NCBI GenBank assembly: GCA_049472395.1
Contig: JBLIRR010000005.1
Coordinates: 1 to 64,000, forward strand
Reading direction: 5' to 3'
Source: JBLIRR01 sp049472395
GTDB lineage: Bacteria > SZUA-182 > DTGQ01 > JBLIRR01
Length of the DNA stretch: 64,000 nt
Shown here: positions 25,625 to 37,100 of the stretch, piece by piece
Layout of the letters: each line of letters opens with the position of its first letter
Position numbering within the stretch: the stretch's first letter is position 1
The notes under the pieces: generated by a model
What the model saw: only the letters and a program-made list of their open reading frames with translations
What the model was told of the DNA's origin: nothing
Databases searched by the model: none
Translations under genes and position numbers: made by a program

Positions 25625-28600
25625 ATGAGATTCTCCATCAAACTATTTCTCTTACTCAGTGGAATCATTCTATTCACTTCCCTGAGCATCGATTTTCTCA
25701 CAGTGGTCACAAACACTGAGATAGTGGAGAACCTGATAAAAAGGAGGATGGAGGATGAGGTATTTCATGACATCGATAAAATAGATCGATTATTATTCGA
25801 ACGTTTCTCTGATATTAAGATTATAAGTACAGATCCGATTATTTGCTCGCAAAGCTCAACTGCGCAACAAATTACCGATCGGTTGATAGAGTTCCGGGAC
25901 CAGTATAAAATGTATGTTTCCCTCTCATTTTTTAATCGGGAGAGAGTAAGGATAGCCGACACCTCAGGTGCGCATATCGGACAGCAGCGCAAAAGATCGC
26001 AGTGGACAGTCGAGGCTATTGAGCAGGGTAAAGTCAGCGCGGCAACTGAGGTAAGCATCTCAGAAGCATTAAAAATACCTGTCATTTATTTTGCCGCGCC
26101 TGTTAAGGATAGTATGGAAGAGCACTTTGGTGTGGTAGTAGCGCGAGTGCCGCTTGATAGGATATATGACGCGTTCAGTATTGGCACACTGATGCCAGAT
26201 GAGGTCAGAGAGAACCTGGCGATAGATCTTGTCACTAAGGATGGTGAGCTTCTTTATTCCAATCATGATAGAGAGGGCCTATTGGAAAAACATGACATCC
26301 ACCGTATTCCCTGTCTGGAATTGGTCCTCGAAGGGAAGAAAATAGGCAGTTATAAGGTATATAGTGATAAGAAAGGTGAGGAGATAATGTATACTTATGC
26401 CCGTGAGCAAGGATATTCCGATTTTAGAGGAAATGGATGGACATTGATATATCATATCTCCTCAAGCATTGTGCTTGAACCTGTAAGAGCACTTAAAAAA
26501 ATAATAATAATGATTACACTCTCGATCCTTTTCCTTTCTGTTATAATTTCTTTTCTGCTGGTTAAAGGCTTATCAGAGCCGGTAGAGGCGCTGAAAGATG
26601 CACTGACAAAGATTGGGGAAGGTGAATTAAATACCAGAGTAACGATACGATCAAGGGATGAGATGGGGCAGCTCGCCTCCTCGATTAACAACATGACCCA
26701 AAATTTACAGAATCTTCAGTGCAGATTAACAAAGAGCGTTCATTATACTACGAGTATTATTAATAGCATGCTCGATAGCCTTATCATTTTATCATCTCAA
26801 GGGAAAATAAAGATGGTGAATGAAGCGGCCCTTTCCTTATTGGAATATACCTCGGATGAGCTTGCGGGAGAGGATGGAGAGAAGATTTTCTCATCAAGCA
26901 AAGGATTTTTTAGGAAAGAAATCCTTGCCAGATTAATTGAAAAACACCGGATATACGATGTCAATTCGGTCTTTTTGACAAAAAGCGGTGTGGAAATTCC
27001 CGTCATTATCTGCGGCTCTCTTATGCATGAAGAGAAGTGTTCTTCAGCCAATGGGAAAATAGATGATTGTCTGGAATTTCAAAAAAAGGGAATACACTGT
27101 GAGCATGTGGGGGATCTTGTATGCGTAGCCCGTGATATGCGCCATATAAGGGAGCTTATTGCCAACTTAGAAAAGGCCAGGGGAGAGTTAGAGGCGTGGT
27201 CGCACACCTTAGAGGAAAAAGTCCGGAAGCGGACGAGAGAAAATGAACAGCTCAGGAGACAGATAGAGTTTATTCTCGGCGCTACTAAAACAGGCCTTGA
27301 TATCATCGATGGGCACTTTGGCATCCAGTATATTGATCCTGAATGGCAAAAGATATATGGTGATCCGTCGGAGAAAAAATGCTTTGAATACTTTATGAAC
27401 CTCGCTGAGCCGTGTCCTGGCTGCGGCATACCGCAAGCGCTTGAAACAAAAAAAATCACTGTCAGCGAGGAAGTCCTGGTAAAGGAGAATAACAGGCCGA
27501 TACAGGTTACCTCCATACCTTTCCAGGATGAGAAGGGAGAGTGGTTAGTGGCTGAAGTGAACGTGGATATAAGCGAGCGGAAACAGATGGAGGAGAAGCT
27601 CAGAGTATCAGAGAATGATCTGAGAATAAGGAACAAGATCATGAATACCTTCCTTAGCTTCCCATGCCAGGAAATGTATGGAGAACTGCTCCAGGTTATT
27701 TTGGAGGTTATGGAAAGCAAATATGGGATATTCGGATATATCAATGAAGAAGGTGCTCTGGTATGCCCTTCTTTCTCGAGAGATATTTGGGATGAGTGCC
27801 GGATGTCCGATAAAAGGATTGTATACCCGAGAGAGCAATGGGGGGGGATTTGGGGCAGAGCGCTTTCGGAGGAAAGGAGCCTTTACTCGAACCGAATCCT
27901 TCAAGTGCCGCAAGGGCATGTTCCGATAACCAGGGCCATCGCAGTGCCCATCCTTTATCAAGAAAAAGTCATTGGGCTTCTGCTTGTAGCCAATAAAGCA
28001 ACAGACTACCATGCGGATGATCAGAAGCTTTTAGAAATGATTGTTCATCACATAGCCCCGATTCTTTATGCCAGATTGCAGCAAGACAGAGAAGAAAATG
28101 AGCGGAAAAGGGCCGAGCAAGAACTTGTGATGGCTAAGAAAAAGGCAGAAGCGGCTAATAGGGCAAAAAGTGAGTTTCTCGCAAATATGTCCCATGAGAT
28201 CCGCACTCCTATAAATGGTGTTATGGGTATGATTCAATTGGTGCTGAATACTGATTTAACCCAGGAACAGAAAGAATACCTGGAACTTGCCTCACATTCG
28301 GCTGATTTTCTATTGCATGTAATCAATGATATCCTCGATTTTTCAAAAATAGAGGCAGGGCACCTGGATATGGAAAATATCGAATTTGATCTTGAATCCA
28401 TTATAGAGCCGGTGATTGACACATTAGCACATAGGGCATTTTCCAAGGGTCTAGAGCTTCTATATTATATAAAGCCCACTGTCCCCACAACTTTAGTTGG
28501 CGATTCGGCAAGATTGCACCAAGTAATTTTTAACCTGCTGGGCAATGCTATAAAATTTACCGATAAGGGTGAAATTAAGTGTATATGTGATATGAGAAGC

Positions 28601-30100
28601 AAGGAAAAAGATTCGGTATTGCTTCACTTTATAATCACCGATACAGGAATCGGCATTCCCAACGAGAAACAAGAGATAATTTTTGATAATTTCCAGCAAG
28701 CCCACCGTTCAAATACCCGTATCTATGGTGGAACAGGATTGGGACTTGCCATCTGCTCAAAGATAGTGGAGATGATGGGAGGAAGAATCTGGGTAGAAAG
28801 TGAGGTGGGAAAGGGCAGCTCATTCCATTTTTTAGCTCGTTTCGGATTGCAGCCACAAAAAATAAAAGATAAAAAGCGGATAGTTCCCGTTAAGCTTAAA
28901 GACCTTCCGATTCTGATTGTTGATGATAATGCCACCTGCCGGCTGATCATGCGGGAGATGGTTTCCCACTGGGGCCTTATTCCTAGCGAGGCAGAAGACG
29001 GAGAAACCGCTTTAGAAGTACTTGAAAGAGCTGAAGAGGAGGGTAATCCTTACCCGGTAATCCTTATGGATTCGCACATGCCCCATATGAAGGGATTTGA
29101 TATATGTCGCTGTATAAAAGAAAACAGGCTTTTATCCGAGAAGAAGGTGATAATGCTTACCTCTCTCGACCAGAGAGCTGATACTGCGCGATGCCAAGGG
29201 GCAGGGATAGTGGCCTCTATTAAAAAGCCGGTGAAGCCTTCTACGCTTTTAAAGGCGATCACGGAGGCAGTGGTGCAGGAAAGATCAGATAAGTCACACC
29301 GGGAGATTCAGCCTATCTCACGCCAAACTCTGTGGGAAAATGCCCCGGAACAGACATTACGAATACTCGTAGCAGAAGATAACTTTATTAATCAAAAATT
29401 TACTATCAAATTATTGGAGGATATCGGCCATTCGGTACTTTTAGCTGAAAATGGTCAAGCAGTTTTGAACTTATTGGAAACTCATAAGGTCGATATAGTG
29501 CTGATGGATGTGGAAATGCCTGTTATGGACGGCATAGAGGCGACAAAACGCATCAGGGAGAAAGAAAAAAATGAAGATGCGCATATTCCTATTATTGCTA
29601 TGACTGCCTATGCGATGGAAAGAGACAGGGAGAGATGTCTTGAGGCTGGAATGGACACTTACATTTCCAAACCGGTAAAGGTTGAAGAATTAGTTAATAT
29701 TATTCGTGAAATTGGCGTTGAAAGCACGAGTAAAAAGAGTTTGGAAATAAATCTTGACAAGATTCTTGAAATCTTTAGCGGAGATCTTGACTGGTGTAGA
29801 GAGACATTTGAACTATTCGTGGAAAAGTATCCACGCTATTTGGAAATGATTAATTCGGCAATCTCACACGACGATAGTGACGCCCTTAAGAAGTCGGCGC
29901 ATAGCTTTAAAAATGCGGTATCCTATTTTAATACAAATGAGCTTACAGAATTGACATTAAACTTAGAGCTTATGGGGAGAGAAGGAAAATTGGAGGAGGC
30001 GGGGCCCGCCTTCGTACAGCTTACGTCTTTAACAAAAGACTTTGTGTCGGCAATGAAAAACAGACTTGACCCCTTAACGTCAACTACATGTGCCACATAA
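25625..30100 (+). CDS. Large BarA-like hybrid histidine kinase (Cache-HAMP-PAS-PAS-GAF-HK-REC-REC-HPt)
   Basis: A 1491-residue inner-membrane phosphorelay kinase. Membrane segment 1 spans about 7-29. A periplasmic Cache-like sensor spans about 35-285, membrane segment 2 about 291-313. Then HAMP (314-366), PAS (373-500), a Cys-containing second PAS (about 545-665, with CPGCGIP), GAF (about 680-830), HisKA with His857 (SHEIRTP) and HATPase (GTGLGLAI). REC1 has Asp1149, REC2 has Asp1295 in VLMDVEMP, and an HPt domain has His1426 (SAHSFKNAV). All relay residues are present, so a full His-Asp-His relay to an external regulator is expected. The single-domain REC genes on either side are natural partners. 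Confidence 0.93.
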   Translation: MRFSIKLFLLLSGIILFTSLSIDFLTVVTNTEIVENLIKRRMEDEVFHDIDKIDRLLFERFSDIKIISTDPIICSQSSTAQQITDRLIEFRDQYKMYVSLSFFNRERVRIADTSGAHIGQQRKRSQWTVEAIEQGKVSAATEVSISEALKIPVIYFAAPVKDSMEEHFGVVVARVPLDRIYDAFSIGTLMPDEVRENLAIDLVTKDGELLYSNHDREGLLEKHDIHRIPCLELVLEGKKIGSYKVYSDKKGEEIMYTYAREQGYSDFRGNGWTLIYHISSSIVLEPVRALKKIIIMITLSILFLSVIISFLLVKGLSEPVEALKDALTKIGEGELNTRVTIRSRDEMGQLASSINNMTQNLQNLQCRLTKSVHYTTSIINSMLDSLIILSSQGKIKMVNEAALSLLEYTSDELAGEDGEKIFSSSKGFFRKEILARLIEKHRIYDVNSVFLTKSGVEIPVIICGSLMHEEKCSSANGKIDDCLEFQKKGIHCEHVGDLVCVARDMRHIRELIANLEKARGELEAWSHTLEEKVRKRTRENEQLRRQIEFILGATKTGLDIIDGHFGIQYIDPEWQKIYGDPSEKKCFEYFMNLAEPCPGCGIPQALETKKITVSEEVLVKENNRPIQVTSIPFQDEKGEWLVAEVNVDISERKQMEEKLRVSENDLRIRNKIMNTFLSFPCQEMYGELLQVILEVMESKYGIFGYINEEGALVCPSFSRDIWDECRMSDKRIVYPREQWGGIWGRALSEERSLYSNRILQVPQGHVPITRAIAVPILYQEKVIGLLLVANKATDYHADDQKLLEMIVHHIAPILYARLQQDREENERKRAEQELVMAKKKAEAANRAKSEFLANMSHEIRTPINGVMGMIQLVLNTDLTQEQKEYLELASHSADFLLHVINDILDFSKIEAGHLDMENIEFDLESIIEPVIDTLAHRAFSKGLELLYYIKPTVPTTLVGDSARLHQVIFNLLGNAIKFTDKGEIKCICDMRSKEKDSVLLHFIITDTGIGIPNEKQEIIFDNFQQAHRSNTRIYGGTGLGLAICSKIVEMMGGRIWVESEVGKGSSFHFLARFGLQPQKIKDKKRIVPVKLKDLPILIVDDNATCRLIMREMVSHWGLIPSEAEDGETALEVLERAEEEGNPYPVILMDSHMPHMKGFDICRCIKENRLLSEKKVIMLTSLDQRADTARCQGAGIVASIKKPVKPSTLLKAITEAVVQERSDKSHREIQPISRQTLWENAPEQTLRILVAEDNFINQKFTIKLLEDIGHSVLLAENGQAVLNLLETHKVDIVLMDVEMPVMDGIEATKRIREKEKNEDAHIPIIAMTAYAMERDRERCLEAGMDTYISKPVKVEELVNIIREIGVESTSKKSLEINLDKILEIFSGDLDWCRETFELFVEKYPRYLEMINSAISHDDSDALKKSAHSFKNAVSYFNTNELTELTLNLELMGREGKLEEAGPAFVQLTSLTKDFVSAMKNRLDPLTSTTCAT

Positions 30101-30235
30101 AAAGAGTAATAAATAACTTTATTTAATCCTTTTGGTTTCTTTTTGGTTGAAAAGCTTTCACAGCGTCGGCGACCATCTCCGGTAATGCCCTGTCGATTTC
30201 CAACGCTCGTCAGCTCCACAATATATACTACACCA

Positions 30236-30598
30236 TCATAAAGCATCCTGAATAGAATCTAACAAATCATGAAGCTTAAATGGCTTGGAAAAGGTGCTAT
30301 GCACTCCCAGTCCCTTTGCCATACGAAGATAGTCCTCAGGGCCCCATCGGCCGCCACCGCATATTGCAATGACTTTCACATTCGGAAAATCGCGCTTAAG
30401 CTCCAAAATAGTCTCTATACCCTCTTTCTCTGGCATGATGATATCTGTAATGACAAGGTCCGCGTCCCACTCACGCAGAAACTCCATCCCTACATTACCG
30501 TCAGGTGCATCCAATACTTCATATCCTTCATCCTCCAGTTTATGCCGAAGCATTTCCCTCATTTGAATGTCATCATCAATGACAAGTATACGCGCCAT
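30236..30598 (-). CDS. Single-domain response regulator with Cys at the Ser/Thr switch
   Basis: A 120-residue CheY-like receiver. The acidic pocket (VIDDD), phospho-acceptor Asp (LVITDIIMP) and Lys (TFSKPF) are present. It belongs to the subgroup with a GGGR loop after strand 4, normally AISGGGR; here the Ser that coordinates the phosphoryl group is Cys (AICGGGRWG). AAGGAGGT lies eight bases before the ATG, a very strong ribosome site. It is convergent with the large hybrid kinase, whose HPt domain is a plausible phosphodonor. Confidence 0.92.
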   Translation of the reverse strand: MARILVIDDDIQMREMLRHKLEDEGYEVLDAPDGNVGMEFLREWDADLVITDIIMPEKEGIETILELKRDFPNVKVIAICGGGRWGPEDYLRMAKGLGVHSTFSKPFKLHDLLDSIQDAL

Positions 30599-31134
30599 AA
30601 TTATACCTCCTTATCTCTTACAATTATCTCAATTATTAAATTTTACCATCCATATATCTAAATAAAAAAAGATAATACCTTAATTTCAGACACATCTCAT
30701 TTAGGTCTCAAACACTTTCTGCTCTCTGAGTAATCTTATCGGTAAAAAATAAAGGACAAATCTTAATATATTTTCTTCACTAATTTTAGACATTTTACGT
30801 TAATACTTAAAGCCAAATTAATTTCCGTAAGGACACAATGGGTATTGACAAGAAGATTGACTTAATAATAAAATATCATTTATAATAAAACTATTTAATT
30901 TATCTTCCTTCTTTATATATTATTTCTATGATATATATTATTTATCTTGATAGATTTATTTATCTTGTACAACAAATCACCTCTAATAATACTATATGTG
31001 AATCTAATCTGATAACTTTGAAGAATTTGATTTGGAATATTTCTGTTTTACTATATTTCCTCAGCAGGTAAGAATGGAGAGTACCATGGAATATAACAGT
31101 TGTAAGGAGTGTTCATTAAAGAGGAGGAAAAAGA
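30599..31134 (+). promoter_or_regulatory. Long A/T-rich leader/promoter region of the PKS operon
   Basis: 536 bases, strongly A/T-rich and without a coding frame. The best promoter is TTGACT (30857-30862), 18 bases, TATAAT (30881-30886), about 250 bases before the PKS start, which would leave a long untranslated leader. GAGGAGG at 31121-31127 is the ribosome site. No riboswitch consensus was recognised in the leader. Confidence 0.5.
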
Positions 31135-34100
31135 GTGAACAAAGCAGATGATGAAAATCGATGTCACACTATGAGAAAAGATATTGCCATTATCGGCATA
31201 GCCTGCCGTTTCCCGGGAGCAACAGATTACCACCAATTTGCCTATAATGTAATGCAGGGAATCAATTCTATTCAAGAGATCCCTCTCAGCCGGTGGGATA
31301 TTAACAAGTATTACTCACCCAATTTTGAAGAGCCGAATAAAAGTATCAGTAAGTGGTGTGGGCTCATTGATCATATACATGAATTTGACAATCATTTTTT
31401 TAATATATCCCCACGAGAAGCAAATAATATGGATCCCCAGCAGCGCTTGTTGCTTGAAGAGTCCTGGCATTGTATTGAAGATTCGGGAGTTTCTCTTAAG
31501 ATGCTTCAACAAAAAAGGACATCGGTATATGTAGGGGTGATGTCCACTGATTTTCATCACGAATCCTCAGCACCGGATGTGATTGTTGACGGTTATGCGG
31601 GATTGGGGAATTATGATTGTATTCTGGCGAACCGCCTTTCCTATTTTTATGGATTTACCGGCATCAGTCTCTCTATTAATGCGGCGTGCGCCTCTTCTTT
31701 AGTGGCGCTGCATGAGGCGAAACGCTCACTTATTCTGAGGGAGAGTGATTATTGCCTGGTAAGTGGCGTTTCACTCAATTTTCATCCCTTGAAATACATT
31801 TCTTTCTCCAAGTCACGGATGCTCAGCCCGGATGGGCAATGCAAAACATTTGATAAGGATGCAAACGGTTATGTGCCTGGAGAGGGGATCGGTGTGCTTC
31901 TCCTTAAGCGCTTACAAGATGCTATAGCCGATGGCAATCATATATATGCGATCATCAAAGGATCAGCAGTAAACCATGGTGGAAAAACATTAACTATCAC
32001 AGCTCCACGAGTGAAGGCTCAGAGGGATGTGATAATCGAAGCCTATAAGGATGCGGATTTTAGTCCTGAAACCGTTACCTATGTTGAAGCTCACGGCACA
32101 GGGACCTCCTTGGGGGACCCGATTGAGGTGGAGGCGTTAACTCAAGCTTTTCATGAGTATACAGACAAAACCCAGTTTTGTAAAATCGGATCGGTCAAAA
32201 CAAACATTGGGCATTTGGAAGCCTCGGCAGGTATAGCCGGTGTCATCAAGGTAGTGCTCATGATGCAGCACCGGAAAATACCGAAGACATTGAATATTAA
32301 GACATTAAATCCCATGATCGATTTTAAGAGATCACCCTTTCTCTTAGCTTCCGAATTAAGTGATTGGCAGGGCAGGGGGAGGGGGGAATCCTTGCGCGCA
32401 GGCGTCAGCTCGTTCGGATTTGGCGGTGTAAATTGCCATATGCTGCTTGAAGAATATACTGACACTACAATGGATTTTCAAAATGAATCTGATTCAGACC
32501 ACCTGTTTATCCTCTCGGCAAAATCATCTCGCAGCCTGATATGTCTCATTGAGGCGTGGAAATCGTTTGTCGAGAGCACCGCGTATTCTGAGTATAGGAT
32601 GAGCGATATATGCACAACCTTGAAGGTCGGCCGGGGACACTTTCCCTATCGATGGGGCGCGCTTGTTCACACTAAGGATGAACTAAAAGAAATGTTGCCT
32701 CTGGCAGCGCCCATAGCACCGGAGAAAAACAAAAACTATTGGTGTCTGCGAATCGGAGATTTTTCATTCGAGAGTTTCACACCCCTTCAAGGATATTTAA
32801 AGCAATTTAATGTATTAATACAAAATCTGGAAAAGGTTGAGAAATGTTTCTTTGATGCAGGAGGGTCGAGGGAAATAATAAAGGCCTTTTATAGCACATC
32901 ATGGCCTGAAATCCACCAGCCCCTCTTCTCATTTATGGTAGTATATACAGGTACTGTCACATTGATGGAGTTAGGATTTTCACCTGATGTGATCACAGGG
33001 GAAAAATCCGGTGTCATTGTGGGACTGGTCTTAAGCGGTATTATGAAATTAGAGGATGCCTTATCCGTTCTCAGTAACCAAAAGGAGCTTACTGAGATTA
33101 CATTTACACGTCCAAAAATTCCTTATTTTGATCCGCATCTAAAGAAGACAATTATGCCCTTTGATTTTGATGAACACTACCTTCATGTGCTTAAGGATGA
33201 ATTGGGCAAAGATAACAGATTATTAGGACAGGTGCTTGTGGATGGTATACTCTATATCCAGGAAAATGGCACAAATCTTACTGAAAAGCAACGGGAAGAG
33301 ACGGTCCTCGGAAAGCTGCTCATGCGAGATGGTTTTATTACTGATGAGCAATTAGCCGATGCATTAGCCGAACAACACAGGACAAATGAATTTTTAGGTT
33401 CTATTATTGTAAGGAAAGGGTATTGCAGCGAGGATGATCTGTCTGAGTCCTTAATCCAGCAGGATATAGTCCGTTCCTATGTGTATGATGTGTTTCGCCA
33501 TTATGTGGATAAGGCGCGGCTACTCAATATGAGTCAGGCCACCTTTAAAAAATATTTGGAAGAATGGAATAGCGTTCTTAAAAAGTCAGGTAGGGACCTT
33601 TTAGAACTTCTTTATGATGATAAGCTATTATCGCAAAAAAAGGGACGACTGCGAAATGAGAAATTACTCCTTGAGGTAATCATTGTAAGTTGTCTTCGCA
33701 AATTGAATAGAAAATGGAATTTGACTGAGCAGAAGCTCGTTGAAGAGAAAAGATTTTATGAGCTGGTGGATTTGGTCACCGATGGGTTTATGCCGAAAGA
33801 GGACCTTGCGGAGTTTTTCATTAGCGATAATCCCGACTATGCTCGCATTGCCCGCACACTTAATAGACGGCAAGTGCGCTTGAATTTAAGCGGCTCATAC
33901 AGATACCCTGCACAGCCAAAACCGAAGATCATGGAGATTACGGATGTGTCGCGCTGGCTTGCGGAACCTATTGAAGGGAAAAATATTCCACTTGCTGATC
34001 ATCTTGCTTACCTGCCACTTGATGAGATTGCCTTTTATGAAATTGGTGTAGTTTCAGCATCACTGCCTGTTGAAACTGCAATACACCTTAAAATGACAGG

Positions 34101-37100
34101 GAATAATATACAGGAACTTCTCACAGAAAGTGTGCTCAAGTTATGGTTGCATGGTGTTGACATACAATGGGGGAAATTATATGAGGAGGGCTCATATAAA
34201 AAAGTTGCGCTGCCCACCTATCCCTTTGATCGAAAATCCTTTTGGCTGCCTCGAAATGGGAGAAAGATTCACTCAATACAATCCTCACTAGGAGAGACCA
34301 CCTCTTCAGGGCAATCCCTAAAATTGGAGCTCAAGGAGATTTCTGAGACGAACATAATATCTGAACAAGATGACAGGACACAAGATAAAAAAAATAATTC
34401 TAGAAAGCAAACAGATGTAAACGGCTCTGATGGATTAAAGCTATCTTTAAAAAAGAAAAAAACATCACCTTCACCAAAAGAAGATGCGTATAAAGAGTAC
34501 CTTAAAACCATAGAACAGAAAATCAATCGCCAACAGATGAAGGGGAATACAGATTCTAAAAAATCATATCTAAGGGAAAAGATAAAAGAGATTGTGGCCT
34601 GCGTCCTTTACACTGAACCATCGGACATACAGGAAAACAAGCCTTTTATTGATTTAGGAATTGATTCCATTGTTGGAGTGGAGCTGATAAAGTTGCTGAA
34701 TAAAGAGTTTAACATTGATGCAAAAGCCGCTACTTTATATGACTATCCTACAATTAGTGAATTATCAGATTATTTAGAAACGACAAGTGACAGTGATATT
34801 GAACACCAATCAAAACCATTACCCATGAAAAAGGAAAATAAGCCAAAAATAAAACTTACAAAAGGAAATTTACAGAATACAAATAAAATAGTCTGCTCTA
34901 ATAATGCACGAGAGATGAGCGTTCAAGAGATAGCCATTATAGGCATATCAGGGCGGTTCTCGGGTGCGAAAAATATTGAGGAGTTTTGGCAAAACCTCTG
35001 TGCAGGGAAAAGCACGGTGATAGAAATACCTAAGGAGCGATGGGATGTTGCCGAGCATTATGACCAGGATCCTCAAAACTTAAGTAAAACATATTGCAAA
35101 TGGGGAGGGATTCTTGAGGATATCGATAAGTTCGATCCGTTATTCTTTAATATATCCGGAAAAGAGGCAGAGCTTACAGATCCCCAGCAACGTCTATTTT
35201 TGGAAGAAAGCTGGAAAGCCTTGGAAGATGCAGGGTATGCCAGTGAACTAATTGCCAATACCAAATGTGGCGTTTTTGTTGGAGCATGGCCATCGGATTA
35301 TTTAACAAACATCGATAAAGATGGCATTAAAAAAGAAGCTCAAATATTCTGGGGCAATGATGAGTCCATTTTAGCAACAAGGATCGCCTATTTTTTAAAT
35401 TTAAAGGGACCAAGCATTGCCATAAATACTGCTTGCTCTTCTTCCTTGGTAGCTATCCATCTGGCATGTCAGAGCATCTTGCTTAATGAAATCGATATGG
35501 CATTGGCAGGAGGGGTGTTTATTCGGACCACCCCCCACTTTTACATTTTAGCAAGTAATGCAGGCATGTTGTCCCCAACAGGGAAATGCCATACGTTTGA
35601 TAACAGTGCAGATGGTTTTGTACCCGGGGAAGGAGTGGGTGTTATCGTCTTAAAACCTCTAGAATCAGCTCTTGACGATGGAGATTATATATACGGCATT
35701 ATTAAAGGATCTGGAATCAACCAGGATGGTGCAACGAATGGTATTACAGCTCCTAATTCATTATCCCAGACTGAGCTTGAACTATCTGTTTATGAAAAAT
35801 CGAACATTAATCCTGAAACGATTAGTTATATAGAAACGCATGGCACCGGTACAAAGCTAGGAGATCCTATTGAGATAGAAGCATTGGCTAGCGCTTTTAG
35901 AAAATATACTGCGATGAATCAATATTGTGGCATTGGGTCAGTAAAAACTAACATTGGGCATGCCGCTACAGCGGCCGGAATTGCCAGCCTAATCAAAGTG
36001 CTCCTTGCCCTCAAGCATAAAAAAATCCCTCCATCCCTCAATTTCGAGAAAGCAAATGAATATATTAACTTTCAAAACAGCCCTTTTTTTGTAAATACTC
36101 AGCTCAAAGAATGGGATACTCAAAACAATGGGCCGAGACGAGCCGCGATCAGCTCATTTGGTTTTAGTGGTACCAACTGTCATATGGTAATAGAGGAAGC
36201 ACCTAAAAGAAGTGTCACAAGAGTTCACTATCAAAAAGAATCCGATTGTATCATTCTGCTTTCTGCCAAAAATGAAGAGAGACTTAAAGCCTATGCAAAA
36301 GAATTAATAGGCTTTCTAGAAAAGGTGAAAAGAGAAACTATTGATAATGCAAATTCTTTCGGTCTTTCTGATATAGCTTATACATTGCAAATCGGGCGAA
36401 AGCCAATGGAAGAACGTTTAGCAGTTATAGCTTCTAGTATAGAAGAAATGGCTGAAAAAATAAAGCAGTACTCTCATGGAAAAGCGGATATTGAGAAATT
36501 ATTCAGAGGAAATGCGAAGGTAGACAAAACGAAAGTAGAGCTGCTCATCGAAGGAAAAGAGGGAGAAGAGTTTATTAATACTATTATTACTGATGGGAAA
36601 CTCTCTAAAATAGCCCAACTTTGGGTATTTGGAGTCGAAATAGATTGGAGATTATTATATCCGAATCATACTCCAAAACGTATTCCTTTGCCTACTTATC
36701 CATTTGCAAGGGAACGGTATTGGATACAGAAATCTAATAATGCTTACATAGTTGCCCATGATAGAGAGAGACAAAGTGTCAAACTTCATCCTATGATTAA
36801 CCAAAATACATCGACTTTGTTCGAAGAACGATTTTCGACCAATCTCATAGGAGACGAGTTTTATTTAGAAAACCATATTGTGGGTGAACAGAAAATATTA
36901 CCTGCTGTAGCATACCTGGAGATAGCACGTGCTGCAGGAGAGATAGCCGGAGAGAGAAATATTCGGAAACTGAAGAACATTGTGTGGACACGACCAATTA
37001 TTTTAGCTGAAATCCCCCGGAAGTTACATATCAGTCTTTATCCGAATCAAGATGTAGTGGACTATGAGGTAAATACCAATGATGAAAATGATCAGAGGAT

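Noticed and set aside
31135..32460. KS1 as a polyunsaturated fatty acid or enediyne synthase KS
   Set aside because: No tandem ACP array or PUFA-type domain order follows; module layout fits a modular synthase.
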